This document shows, piece after piece, positions 41,051 to 50,563 of a stretch of DNA of 64,000 bases. Made by a program: the position numbers and the translations under genes. The DNA lies in contig NZ_FOAZ01000019.1 in NCBI RefSeq assembly GCF_900109465.1, positions 124,001-188,000 of the forward strand, read 5' to 3'. The notes under the pieces were generated by a model that did not search any database, was not told the origin of the DNA, and saw only the letters and a list, made by a program, of their open reading frames with translations. The stretch's first letter is position 1; each line of letters opens with the position of its first letter. Origin of the DNA: Streptacidiphilus jiangxiensis (GTDB lineage: Bacteria > Actinomycetota > Actinomycetes > Streptomycetales > Streptomycetaceae).

Positions 41051-41497
41051 ATGCACGAGGAACAGGAACAGCCGGATCCGCTGACGCCTGAGGTCGTCGA
41101 CCTGATGGCCGCACTGGTGGGCGTCTTCCACAAGGAGTACGAGGAAGCCGCGGCTGCCCGCTCGCTCACCGGCGCCCAAGCCAAGGTGCTCGGTCTGCTG
41201 CGCCGCGGGCCGATGCCGATGCGCCAGATCGCCCAGACGCTCAGCTGCGAGCCCTCCAACATCACCGGCATCGTCGACCGCCTGGAGGCCCGCGGACTGG
41301 TCGAACGGCAGCCGGACCCCGAGGACCGCCGGGTCAAGCGTGTGGTCACCACCGAGACCGGCAGCGCCGCGACCTCCGAACTGCGCGCCTCGCTCAACTT
41401 CGCCCGCGAGCCGCTGGCCGCGCTCAGCGGAGAGGAGCGGCTCCAGCTCCGGGATCTTCTGCAGCGGATGCTCGACCACGCACGCCGTCAGGACTGA
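41051..41497 (+). CDS. MarR-family transcriptional regulator
   Basis: This 148-residue winged-helix dimer has ARSLTGAQAKVLGLLRRG and MRQIAQTLSCEPSNITGIVDRLEARGLVER as recognition region, then the wing DPEDRRVKRVVTT. The C-terminal helices complete the dimer interface. A single cysteine in the recognition region (LSCEPSN) could be redox-active but is not typical of known sensors. ATG 41051 is used because upstream residues overlap the operator. Its partner is most likely the divergent oxidoreductase. Confidence 0.9.
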   Translation: MHEEQEQPDPLTPEVVDLMAALVGVFHKEYEEAAAARSLTGAQAKVLGLLRRGPMPMRQIAQTLSCEPSNITGIVDRLEARGLVERQPDPEDRRVKRVVTTETGSAATSELRASLNFAREPLAALSGEERLQLRDLLQRMLDHARRQD

Positions 41498-41616
41498 TCC
41501 CACTCCTGAAGGATGGAACCCACCGCGCACGGACGGCGTCTCACCAGCTATGCTGCGGCGAGCGGCCCTTTACGGGGCCGCTCGTGCTGGTGTTCCAAGA
41601 ATCGTTCCAGAATCGA

Positions 41617-41690
<74 letters not shown>

Positions 41691-41712
41691 CTTCCTTCGA
41701 GGTACGTTAGCG

Positions 41713-41748
41713 AAAACGCTCCGTGGTGCCTGCACCACGGAGCGTTTT
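41713..41748 (+). terminator. intrinsic terminator after the CAT tRNA
   Basis: AAAACGCTCCGTGGTGC (41713-41729) and GCACCACGGAGCGTTTT (41732-41748) are a perfect 17-bp stem with almost no loop, followed by a further T. This is a textbook rho-independent terminator for the tRNA gene. Confidence 0.92.
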
Positions 41749-41822
41749 TCACTCGAACGGGGACACTCAGGGATGAGTGATCAGCAGCGCATACCCGGAG
41801 GTGGCCGGCGCGCCGGCCGCGC

Positions 41823-43691
41823 TCAGGCCGGCAGGGTCCACTTCTGGTTGGCCGCTCCGGTGCAGTCCCAGATCTGCAGCCGGGTGCCGTTGGCCGAGCT
41901 CGGGCCGGTGGCATCCAGGCAGCGGCCCGACTGCGGGTTCAGCAGCGAGCCGTCCGACTGCGCCTGCCACTGCTGGGAGCCGGTGCCGTTGCAGTCGTAC
42001 AGCTGGATCTGGGTCCCGTTGGCCGTGCCGGCGGAGGTCACGTCCATGCACTTGCCGAGCGCCTGCAGCGAGCCGTCCGCGGCCACCGTCCATGACTGCG
42101 CGCTCGTGCCGTTGCAGTCGTAGAGCTGGACGGCCGTGCCGTTGGCGGTGTTCGCACCCGCCACGTCCACGCACTTGCCGCCGTAACCGGCGATCTGCCC
42201 GGTCGGCGCCGACGCGGCCGAGCCCGACCAGGTGAAGGTCGCGCTGGTCTGCGCGGGCAGGGTGTAGGTGAAGTGCTGGCCGCCCCAGTTGACCGTGAAC
42301 GGCTCGCTGCCGCCGGTGGCGTTGTAGGCGACGACGGCCTTGGAGCCGTCCGGGTTCAGCCAGGCCACGTTCGGGACCGCGGTGCTGGCGGTCGAATCGA
42401 TCCGGTAGGCGCCGGGCTTGACGAACTTGGTCAGCTGGCCCAGGTCGTAGTACTCGATGTTGTAGTCCACCTGCCCGCTGCGCGCGTCCCCGTTGTGCAC
42501 GGTGATCAGGCCGGTGCAGGTGCCGCAGCCGCCGTTGTGCGGGCCCATGTTCTGATCGACCGCCAGCGACCACTTGACCACCGACTTACCCCAGTTGCGG
42601 GTGTAGTCGACGATGTTCTGCATGTCCTCCTGCTGCTGGTCGGCGATCCAGGTGCCGCCGGAGTGCTCGGTGTCGAAGGCGTCCACGTTCGGGTACTGGT
42701 TGTGGACGGTCGTCTGCTCGGTCGGGTCGCCGCTGTAGCCGTGCCAGGCGATGCCGCCGAACAGCGGGTCGTTGCGGACCGTCGCGTCGTTGACGGTCTG
42801 GGCGGCGTAGTTGTCGTAGCTGTCCCAGTTCCAGTCCAGCGCCAGGACCTTGGTGGTCAGCCCGGCCGCGTGGAAGGCCGGCAGCAGGTCGGTGCCGGTG
42901 AAGTAGTCGAGCCCGTTGGCGTTCCACTGCATCGAGGGGTAGCCGGAGCAGCAGGTGGGCTCGTTCTGGGCGGAGACGTAGTCGATGTGCACGCCCTGCG
43001 CCTGGTAGGCCTGGATGTACTTGACGAAGTACTGCGCGTAGGCGGCGTAGTACTGGGACTGGAGCCAGCCCTGACTGTAGGCGCCGCTGTCCTTCATCCA
43101 CGGCGGGGCGGTCCACGGCGTGCCCATCACCTTGAGGTTCGGGTTGAGCTGCTCGGCCTGCTTGGTGAGCGGCAGCACGTCCGCGAGGTCGTGGGCGATG
43201 GAGAAGTTCGCGAGCGTGGGGTCGCTCTGCCCGCTGGGCATGTCGTCGTAGGTGTAGTTGTAGCGGGCCAGGTCCGAGGCGCCCATGGGATTGCGCAGGA
43301 AGTCCAGGCCGATGCCGTTGACGGGGTCGAACAGGTTGGTCATCACGGCGTTGCGCGTGGCCGTGCTGAGCGCGCCGCTGCTGTTCATCAGCCAGGCGGC
43401 GGTGTCGGTGAACGAGGCACCCGCGCCGGTGAACTGCTGGTAGCGGGTGCCGTCGTTCACGGCGACGGTGGCCCCGGTACTGCCGGAGCCGGAGGAGAAG
43501 GAGATCGGCGTCTGCTGCTGCAGACCCCGGGTGACGGTCCGTCCGGCGGAGTCGGACGTGGTGGTCAGCCAGATGTTCACCGTCGGTCCCGCGGCCGCGT
43601 GGGCGAGGGGGGTGACGGGCGAGGCGAACAGCAGACCGGTGGCCACCGTCAGGGCTCCGCAGAACCGGACGGGGAGGAGCTTGCGCCGCAT
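41823..43691 (-). CDS. secreted GH30 glycosidase with ricin-type lectin domain
   Basis: This 622-residue exported glycosidase has a signal peptide to about residue 33 (VTPLAHAAA). The GH30 (beta/alpha)8 barrel follows (about 60-410). The acid/base is E244 in YVSAQNEP and the nucleophile is E342 in DAFDTEHSGG. QFTGAGASFTDTAAWL and TPWTAPPWMKDSG are also typical. A beta-sandwich then leads to a C-terminal CBM13/ricin-B domain with three Q-x-W repeats (LYDCNGTSAQSW, LYDCNGTGSQQW, WDCTGAANQKW). GH30 enzymes include beta-1,6-glucanases and glucosylceramidase-like enzymes; substrate choice is not clear. A DasR-like site and a LacI-like palindrome lie just upstream, pointing to sugar-controlled expression. 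Confidence 0.9.
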   Translation of the reverse strand: MRRKLLPVRFCGALTVATGLLFASPVTPLAHAAAGPTVNIWLTTTSDSAGRTVTRGLQQQTPISFSSGSGSTGATVAVNDGTRYQQFTGAGASFTDTAAWLMNSSGALSTATRNAVMTNLFDPVNGIGLDFLRNPMGASDLARYNYTYDDMPSGQSDPTLANFSIAHDLADVLPLTKQAEQLNPNLKVMGTPWTAPPWMKDSGAYSQGWLQSQYYAAYAQYFVKYIQAYQAQGVHIDYVSAQNEPTCCSGYPSMQWNANGLDYFTGTDLLPAFHAAGLTTKVLALDWNWDSYDNYAAQTVNDATVRNDPLFGGIAWHGYSGDPTEQTTVHNQYPNVDAFDTEHSGGTWIADQQQEDMQNIVDYTRNWGKSVVKWSLAVDQNMGPHNGGCGTCTGLITVHNGDARSGQVDYNIEYYDLGQLTKFVKPGAYRIDSTASTAVPNVAWLNPDGSKAVVAYNATGGSEPFTVNWGGQHFTYTLPAQTSATFTWSGSAASAPTGQIAGYGGKCVDVAGANTANGTAVQLYDCNGTSAQSWTVAADGSLQALGKCMDVTSAGTANGTQIQLYDCNGTGSQQWQAQSDGSLLNPQSGRCLDATGPSSANGTRLQIWDCTGAANQKWTLPA

Positions 43692-43744
43692 GGGCTCAGT
43701 CCTTCGCGTGGGGGCGGGTGGGACGCCGCCGCATTCAACTCCCG

Positions 43745-43760
43745 TATGGTCTAGACCGTC
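43745..43760. promoter_or_regulatory. DasR-responsive element (dre)-like site
   Basis: The core GGTCTAGACC (43748-43757) is a perfect palindrome and TGGTCTAGACC matches the centre of the published DasR consensus ACTGGTCTAGACCACT. Only the outer two to three bases differ. It lies 54-69 bp upstream of the GH30 start. On the same strand TTGACG (43757-43762) could be the -35 element, with the palindrome in the spacer, so binding would block transcription. Confidence 0.7.
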
Positions 43761-43769
43761 AAGGCCTAC

Positions 43770-43781
43770 GAGAACGCTCTC
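43770..43781. promoter_or_regulatory. LacI-type near-palindrome GAGAACGCTCTC
   Basis: A 12-bp dyad with one mismatch pair and a central CG, of the kind bound by LacI-family sugar repressors, lies 10 bp beyond the dre-like site and upstream of the GH30 promoter. No LacI gene is in the window. It is weaker than the dre call. Confidence 0.3.
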
Positions 43782-43943
43782 TTGACTTCACTCGTCGAAG
43801 TGCAGGTCGGGACGGATGCGCTGCGGTCGGGCCGAGCGGCTCCATTTGATGAACTGTCATGGTCTGCATCGACCCGGCGTGGCGGATGACGTCCGCAGCG
43901 GCGCACGTACCATCGGGGCAACCGAACGATCGGGGGATCCGCC

Positions 43944-44840
43944 GTGGAACTGCGTCAGCTCCGTGTCTTCGAGGCCGTGGTCGCGCATCGGACCGTGACG
44001 GACGCGGCTGCCGCACTCGGGCTCGCCCCGTCCTCGGTGTCCGAGCAGATCCGGGCGCTGGAGCAGTCCTTCGACGTCGCCCTGTTCGTCCGCGCGCCGC
44101 GCGGGATGACGCTGACGCCCGCCGGACGGCGCCTGCTCCCCTGGGCGCGCAGACTGCTCGGCGGCGCGGAGGAGGCACGGCAGGAGGTCGTGACCGATCG
44201 CCCCGAGCTGCGACTCGGAACGCTGGAGACGATCGCCGCGACGCACGCGCCGGGCATGCTGGCCCGCTTCGCGCAGCGCCGGCCCGACGTGAGGGTCGCG
44301 CTGCACACGGACGCCGCGCGGGACGGGCTGCTGGGGGCCGTCGCCGCCGGGGCCCTGGAGGCGGCGATGATCCTGGACATCGCCGGCCCCCTGGGCGAGC
44401 TCGGCTTCGTGCTGCCGCCGGTACCGCTGGACCACCTCGACCTGGAGGAGGTGCCGCTGGCCCTGGTCGCCGCGCCGGACCACCCGCTGGGCGGGATCAC
44501 CGAGCTGTCCCGCGCCGACCTGCGTGGCCGGCCGCTGCTGGTGGACGGCCCGGCCTGCTCGTTCCACCTGGCCGGGGAACGGCTGCTGGGCGGCGAGGTC
44601 GAGCGGGTCCGGGCCGGGGGTGTCGCGGTCACCCGCGCGTGCGCGGAACGCGGGCTGGGGATGGCCGTGCTGCCGGAGTTCGCCGTCCGGGAGGAGCTCG
44701 CCTCCGGCGCGCTGGTCCGGCTGCCGCTGCCGGGACCCCGCGGCGGGGACGCGTTCCCGCTGCGGGTGCGCGTCGTGTGGCGCGCGGACCGGGAGGCGCT
44801 ACCCGGCCTGCGCGCGATGCTCCACGCGATCGCCGTCTGA
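43944..44840 (+). CDS. LysR-family transcriptional regulator
   Basis: This 298-residue regulator has an N-terminal winged helix (residues 1-~62: MELRQLRVFEAVVAHRTVTDAA, and SSVSEQIRALEQSFDVALFVR as recognition helix, both shown in part). The effector domain is typical (LRLGTLETIAATHAPGMLARF). The start is GTG at 43944. It is divergent from the GH30 gene with ~250 bp between, and convergent with the dienelactone-hydrolase-like gene. Targets and effector are unknown. The GH30 gene already has a better candidate regulator. Confidence 0.88.
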   Translation: MELRQLRVFEAVVAHRTVTDAAAALGLAPSSVSEQIRALEQSFDVALFVRAPRGMTLTPAGRRLLPWARRLLGGAEEARQEVVTDRPELRLGTLETIAATHAPGMLARFAQRRPDVRVALHTDAARDGLLGAVAAGALEAAMILDIAGPLGELGFVLPPVPLDHLDLEEVPLALVAAPDHPLGGITELSRADLRGRPLLVDGPACSFHLAGERLLGGEVERVRAGGVAVTRACAERGLGMAVLPEFAVREELASGALVRLPLPGPRGGDAFPLRVRVVWRADREALPGLRAMLHAIAV

Positions 44841-44882
44841 GCCGCTCGGGGCGGCTCCGGACCGGTCACGCGCCGCGGTCGG

Positions 44883-45626
44883 TCACTTGCCGCGCAGCCA
44901 CGCCTCGATCCGCTCGTGCGCGTCCGCCGCGGCGGGCGACTCGTCGCGCAGGAAGCTGTGCCCGGCGCCGGGGTAGGCGACGAACGCGTGCCGCGGACCC
45001 GCGGCCTCCAACGCGGCGGCGATCTCGCGCTGCTCCTCGGGGCCGATGACGTGGTCGTCGGCGCCGACCAGGTAGAGCAGCCGACCGGAGATCCTGGGGG
45101 TGAACGACAGCGTCGGCTCCGGGCCGGTGACCTGCAGGTCGGGGTTGCCGGTGAGCCAGCCGCCGTAGCAGACGACCGCGTTGGGGATGTCCAGGGCCGT
45201 CGCGGCCAGGTAGGTGAGGTGTCCGCCGGCGCTCAGGCCGAGCATGCCCGCCAGACGGACACCGCGGGCGTCGAGCGCGGCGAGGGCGGCGGAGACGTCG
45301 GCGAGGACGTCCGTGCGGGTCAGCTGCGGCAGCAGCTCGAAGCCGCGGGTCCGGCCGGAGGCGTCGTGCGGCAGATCGGCACCGGGCTGGACCCGGTGGT
45401 AGAAGTCGGGCGCGAGGGCGGTGAAGCCGCGCCGGGCCAGGTCGTCGCAGATGCCGCGGACGTGGGCGTCGACGCCGAACAGCTCCATCGCGACGATCAC
45501 ACCCGGGTGCTCCCCAGGCCCGGTCGGCCGGGCCAGGTAGCCGCCCATCGGCGAGCCGCCCGGAACGGGCATCTCGATGCGGTCGGTGGTGATGGCGGTG
45601 ACAGCGGTGGTGTCCTCGGAGGTCAT
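44883..45626 (-). CDS. dienelactone hydrolase-family protein
   Basis: This 247-residue alpha/beta hydrolase is of the dienelactone hydrolase type. PGVIVAMELFGVDAHVRGICDDLARRG is the usual first helix region (shown in part), followed by ALAPDFYHR. The nucleophile elbow reads LGLSAGGHLTYLAA, and YLVGADDHVIGPEEQ gives the acid. FVAYPGAGHSFL gives the histidine. The nucleophile is serine where classical dienelactone hydrolases have cysteine (GxCxGG), so an esterase or other hydrolase role is likely. Cytosolic. Confidence 0.85.
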   Translation of the reverse strand: MTSEDTTAVTAITTDRIEMPVPGGSPMGGYLARPTGPGEHPGVIVAMELFGVDAHVRGICDDLARRGFTALAPDFYHRVQPGADLPHDASGRTRGFELLPQLTRTDVLADVSAALAALDARGVRLAGMLGLSAGGHLTYLAATALDIPNAVVCYGGWLTGNPDLQVTGPEPTLSFTPRISGRLLYLVGADDHVIGPEEQREIAAALEAAGPRHAFVAYPGAGHSFLRDESPAAADAHERIEAWLRGK

Positions 45627-45718
45627 GCTCCGAACCTAGGCCGCACGGGAGATGCCAACCAGTGGGCCTTCATCCCGGTACCAAGGGCACCTGGTACCGG
45701 GATCGGCCTTGACCCGGC

Positions 45719-46303
45719 TCAGACGCCCTGCGGGATCGCCTTCGCGCGGCTGCGGAACTGCAGGCCCGTGACGATCTCGACCACACCCATCACCAGCAGC
45801 CAGATCCCGGTGAAGACGGTGAGGACCGCGATCGAGTGGAACGGCCAGACCAGCACGACGATCCCGCCGATCGCGGTGATCACACCCGCGAAGATCTGCC
45901 AGCCGCGGGCCGGCATGTACGGGTCGGAAGCGGCGGCCACGGTGTGCGTGATACCCCGGAAGAGCCAGCCGATGCCGATCCACAGCGCCAGCAGCAGGAT
46001 CGACTCCAGCGCGCCGCGGAAGCAGAACAGGCCCAGCAGGATCGACAGCGCGCCGCTGATGAAGGCCATCACCCGCAGCGCGGTCGACACGTGCGTGCCG
46101 AAGGCCGCGACCAGCTGGAAGATACCGGCGAGCACCAGGTACACGCCGAAGAGCACGCCGACGACGGTGAGCGTGGCCTTGGGCCAGACCAGCACCGCGA
46201 CACCGAGCAACAGGGTGAGGACGCCCAGCACCAGCACGATCTGCCACGCACTGCGGGCGAGCTGCTGCAACGGGCCGGGAAGGGGTTCCGTCATCTGGTC
46301 CAT
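45719..46303 (-). CDS. HdeD-like (DUF308) membrane protein
   Basis: This 194-residue protein has six predicted transmembrane helices arranged as three repeats of two, from IVLVLGVLTLLLGVAVLVWP to IAVLTVFTGIWLLVMGVVEIV. That is the layout of HdeD/DUF308 proteins. HdeD contributes to acid resistance at high cell density in Escherichia coli; whether this one does is inference. The start could be ATG 46301-46303 or the next ATG three codons in. It is downstream of and on the same strand as the two tRNA-Asn genes. Confidence 0.85.
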   Translation of the reverse strand: MDQMTEPLPGPLQQLARSAWQIVLVLGVLTLLLGVAVLVWPKATLTVVGVLFGVYLVLAGIFQLVAAFGTHVSTALRVMAFISGALSILLGLFCFRGALESILLLALWIGIGWLFRGITHTVAAASDPYMPARGWQIFAGVITAIGGIVVLVWPFHSIAVLTVFTGIWLLVMGVVEIVTGLQFRSRAKAIPQGV

Positions 46304-46351
46304 GAGGACCAGGATCGGAGGCAAACGCGCGGACCGCGCGCCGAGAGGAGG

Positions 46352-46424
46352 CTCCCCCAATTGGACTCGAACCAATAACCTGCCGATTAACAGTCGGCTG
46401 CTCTGCCAATTGAGCTATGGGGGA
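46352..46424 (-). tRNA. tRNA-Asn (GTT), copy 1
   Basis: Read on the minus strand: acceptor TCCCCCA pairs with TGGGGGA, anticodon loop CTGTTAA (GTT), T arm TTGGTTCGAGTCCAA, discriminator G. No CCA is encoded. It is identical to the second copy 30 bp upstream. Confidence 0.93.
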
Positions 46425-46453
46425 CTGCACTTGGGTACAAGAATCGTACCGCG

Positions 46454-46526
46454 CTCCCCCAATTGGACTCGAACCAATAACCTGCCGATTAACAGTCGGC
46501 TGCTCTGCCAATTGAGCTATGGGGGA
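46454..46526 (-). tRNA. tRNA-Asn (GTT), copy 2
   Basis: This 73-nt tRNA is identical to the copy at 46352-46424, with the same strand and a 29-bp spacer. Tandem tRNA-Asn genes are probably one transcript. The 240 bp from 46527 to the next gene hold their promoter and nothing else I can identify. Confidence 0.93.
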
Positions 46527-46766
46527 TCGTCTGTCGCCGCCTGCGTCACTCCGGCGGACCGGCGCGGCGCTTGCTGCGGGTCATACATTAGCGCACGTGG
46601 GGGGGTGCTCCGCCAATCCGTTGCGGTTCGGGGCCCTCGGCGACGGGTAGTCGCCTTTGACGGGGCTCTCGCCGTCACCCGGCGGCGCGCCGAACGAGCA
46701 GGTCCGCGCCGCCGCGCCTAGGCTCCATCCCGGCGGCAGAGCCACTGAGCAGAAGGGCGGAGGGGT

Positions 46767-47060
46767 ATGCGCAAGCTCACTTTCCTGGCGGGCCTGGCCA
46801 TCGGCTACGTGCTGGGCACCCGCGCCGGACGGGAGCGCTACGAACAGCTGCGTCAGGCGGCGCGGGACCTCTCGCAGACGCAGGCGGTCCAGTCGGCGAC
46901 CCGCAACGCGAAGTCCGCGGCGGGCAGCGCGGCGTCCAAGGCGGGCCAGGCCGTCGCCGACAAGGTCGGCGACCGCCTCCCGAACGCCGTCACCGACCGC
47001 ATCCCGTACCTGAACGGCCGCGGCACGACCCTCGACGACTGGGACAGCGCGCGGAGCTGA
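46767..47060 (+). CDS. YtxH-like small membrane-anchored protein
   Basis: This 97-residue protein has an N-terminal anchor (KLTFLAGLAIGYVLGTRAGRERY) followed by an Ala/Lys/Ser-rich amphipathic helix (SATRNAKSAAGSAASKAGQAV). This is the layout of YtxH-domain proteins, which are general-stress and envelope proteins of unclear function. The ATG at 46767 follows GGAGGGG at good spacing. The G-x-x-x-G-T-R-A-G motif after the anchor is common in the actinobacterial versions. Confidence 0.75.
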   Translation: MRKLTFLAGLAIGYVLGTRAGRERYEQLRQAARDLSQTQAVQSATRNAKSAAGSAASKAGQAVADKVGDRLPNAVTDRIPYLNGRGTTLDDWDSARS

Positions 47061-47092
47061 TGCATCGCCCCTGCAGGTCGTTGCACTCCGCC

Positions 47093-47223
47093 CAGGGGCG
47101 CGAGGAACGGCGCGAGGAACCCACCCGAGGCGGCTGGCCCTGCACGTTGAGGACCATCCGCACGCCGGTGGCCTGTCGCGCCCGCGCGGCGGAGCCGCAC
47201 ATCGGTAGAGCCTCGCGCCCCTG
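47093..47223. repeat. palindromic intergenic repeat, copy 3 (full length)
   Basis: Outer arms CAGGGGCGCGAG (47093-47104) and CTCGCGCCCCTG (47212-47223) are perfect. The inside contains GGCGCGAGGAACCCAC, GGCCCTG and AGGACCATCCGCACGCCGGTGG, nearly the same as copy 1. It lies between two genes on the same strand. Confidence 0.8.
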
Positions 47224-47295
47224 AGCGGCTGTGCCACCTGAGATGGTGCAGCTGAACGTCCGCGCAAGGGTGGCGCGATGAGGCATGATCTCGGC

Positions 47296-48720
47296 ATGGC
47301 CATCGCCGCGGGAATCGACTGCTCCGCACAGTTCACGAAGATCACCGTCTGCGACACCGCCACCGGTGCGGTGCTGAGGGAGAACCGCGCCCCGCACCCC
47401 GGCGTCCCGGCCGGAACCGCGCCCGCGGAGATCGATCCGCAGGAGTGGCTGCGGTCCCTCGGCGCGGCCGCCGAGGGCGGGCTGTTGGAGGGGATCGCCG
47501 CGATCGGGGTCTCCGCTCAGCAGCAGGGACTGATCGGGCTGGACGCCGGAGGCGTCCTGGTGCGGCCGGCCATGCTGCGCAACGACCCACGGGCCGCGTC
47601 CGCGGCCGTCTCGCTCGTGGAGGAGCTCGGCGGGACCGCCGCCTGGGCGCACGCGATCGGGGCCGTGCCACTGGCCTCCGCGACGATCGCGAAGCTGCGG
47701 TGGCTCGCGGACAACGAGCCGCAGTCGGCCAAGCGGCTCGCGGAGGTCCTGATGCCGCACGACTGGCTCGTGTGGCAGCTGCTCGGGCAGTCCGCCCGCC
47801 GCACGACGGACCGGGGCGACGCGTCCGGCACGGGCTACTGGTCGACCGTGGAGGAGCGCTACCGCGGCGACCTCGCCGCGCTCGCGCTCGGGCACGAGCT
47901 GCAGCAGTTCCCGACCGTGCTCGGCCCGGCGGAGGCCGCCGGACACAGCCCGGAGGGCCTGCTGATCGCGGCCGGCACGGGCACCACCATGGCCACCGCA
48001 CTCGGCCTGGGGATGGGCCTCGGGGACGTGATGGTCTCGCTGGGCAGCTCCGGCACCCTCCATGCCGTGCACGACCAGGCCGTCAGCGAGCCCGCCGTCT
48101 CCACCTACGCGGACGGGACGGGCCGCTTCCTCGCGCAGGTGGTGACGCTCAACGCGGCACGCGTGCTGCGCGCGACGGCGCTGATGCTCGGCACGGACCT
48201 GCAGGGACTGAGCGAACTGGCGCTGCGCTCCACGCCCGGCGCCTACGGGCTGGTGCTGCTGCCGTACCTGGAGGGCGAGCGGACGCCGCCGCTGCCGCAC
48301 GCCGCGGGGACCCTGGCGGGGCTACGGGTGGAGTCGATGAAGCCGGAGCACCTCGCCCGCGCGGCGGTCGAGGGCATGCTGTGCGGGCTCGCGGACGCGC
48401 TGGACGTGCTGCGGGCGAACGGCGTGGCGGTGCGGCGGGTCTTCCTGACCGGCGTCGCGGGCCGCCTGCCCGCCGTGCAGGCGGCGGCACCGGCGATCTT
48501 CGGTGTCCCGGTGGTGGTCCCGGCGCAGGCCGAGTACGCGGCGATCGGTGCGGCCCGCCAGGCCGCGTGGGCGCTGGCGGGCACGCCGGAGCCGCCGACC
48601 TGGGAGCCGCCGTCCCCGCACACCGTGCTGGAGCCGGGCGACGACGCGCCCGTCGGCGGCGCGGTCCGCGCGCAGTTCGCAGCGGTGCTGAAGCGCACCC
48701 ACCCGGAGCTGGGGCGTTAG
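47296..48720 (+). CDS. FGGY-family carbohydrate kinase (xylulokinase-like)
   Basis: This 474-residue sugar kinase starts AAGIDCSAQFTKITVCD, the phosphate loop of the FGGY fold. GVSAQQQGLIGLDAGG and MLRNDPRAA follow, then MPHDWLVWQLLG and DASGTGYW, the sugar-binding region typical of xylulokinases. The second ATP motif is MVSLGSSGTLHAV, and VFLTGVAGRLPAVQ holds the C-terminal signature. The exact sugar is unsure: the first loop has Cys where xylulokinases usually have Val/Ile-Gly-T, and no isomerase or transporter gene is adjacent. ATG 47296 is preferred over an ATG 18 bp upstream. Confidence 0.85.
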   Translation: MAIAAGIDCSAQFTKITVCDTATGAVLRENRAPHPGVPAGTAPAEIDPQEWLRSLGAAAEGGLLEGIAAIGVSAQQQGLIGLDAGGVLVRPAMLRNDPRAASAAVSLVEELGGTAAWAHAIGAVPLASATIAKLRWLADNEPQSAKRLAEVLMPHDWLVWQLLGQSARRTTDRGDASGTGYWSTVEERYRGDLAALALGHELQQFPTVLGPAEAAGHSPEGLLIAAGTGTTMATALGLGMGLGDVMVSLGSSGTLHAVHDQAVSEPAVSTYADGTGRFLAQVVTLNAARVLRATALMLGTDLQGLSELALRSTPGAYGLVLLPYLEGERTPPLPHAAGTLAGLRVESMKPEHLARAAVEGMLCGLADALDVLRANGVAVRRVFLTGVAGRLPAVQAAAPAIFGVPVVVPAQAEYAAIGAARQAAWALAGTPEPPTWEPPSPHTVLEPGDDAPVGGAVRAQFAAVLKRTHPELGR

Positions 48721-48749
48721 CCGACCGCCCCAGACCGCCTCAGACCGCC

Positions 48750-50407
<1,658 letters not shown>

Positions 50408-50450
50408 GCGGCAGTTTTTCCCGCCTCCGTTACCGCCGTCGGACGGCGAT

Positions 50451-50484
50451 GTTTCGCGCGAGTTTCATGTTGCGTCGACGTTTC
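50451..50484. promoter_or_regulatory. GTTTC repeats, possible GlnR box of amtB
   Basis: GTTTC occurs at 50451, 50462 and 50480, that is GAAAC on the amtB strand. The first two have the 11-bp period of GlnR half sites (GAAAC-n6-GAAAC). The usual GTNAC partner half sites are not clear. The distance to the amtB start is 44-77 bp. Confidence 0.35.
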
Positions 50485-50563
50485 GTTCTTCTCACGTGGC
50501 CGGACGCGACGAGAAGCCCGAGTATCCGTCATCTCCCAACTCGGAACGGGCAGTTGTGCGACC

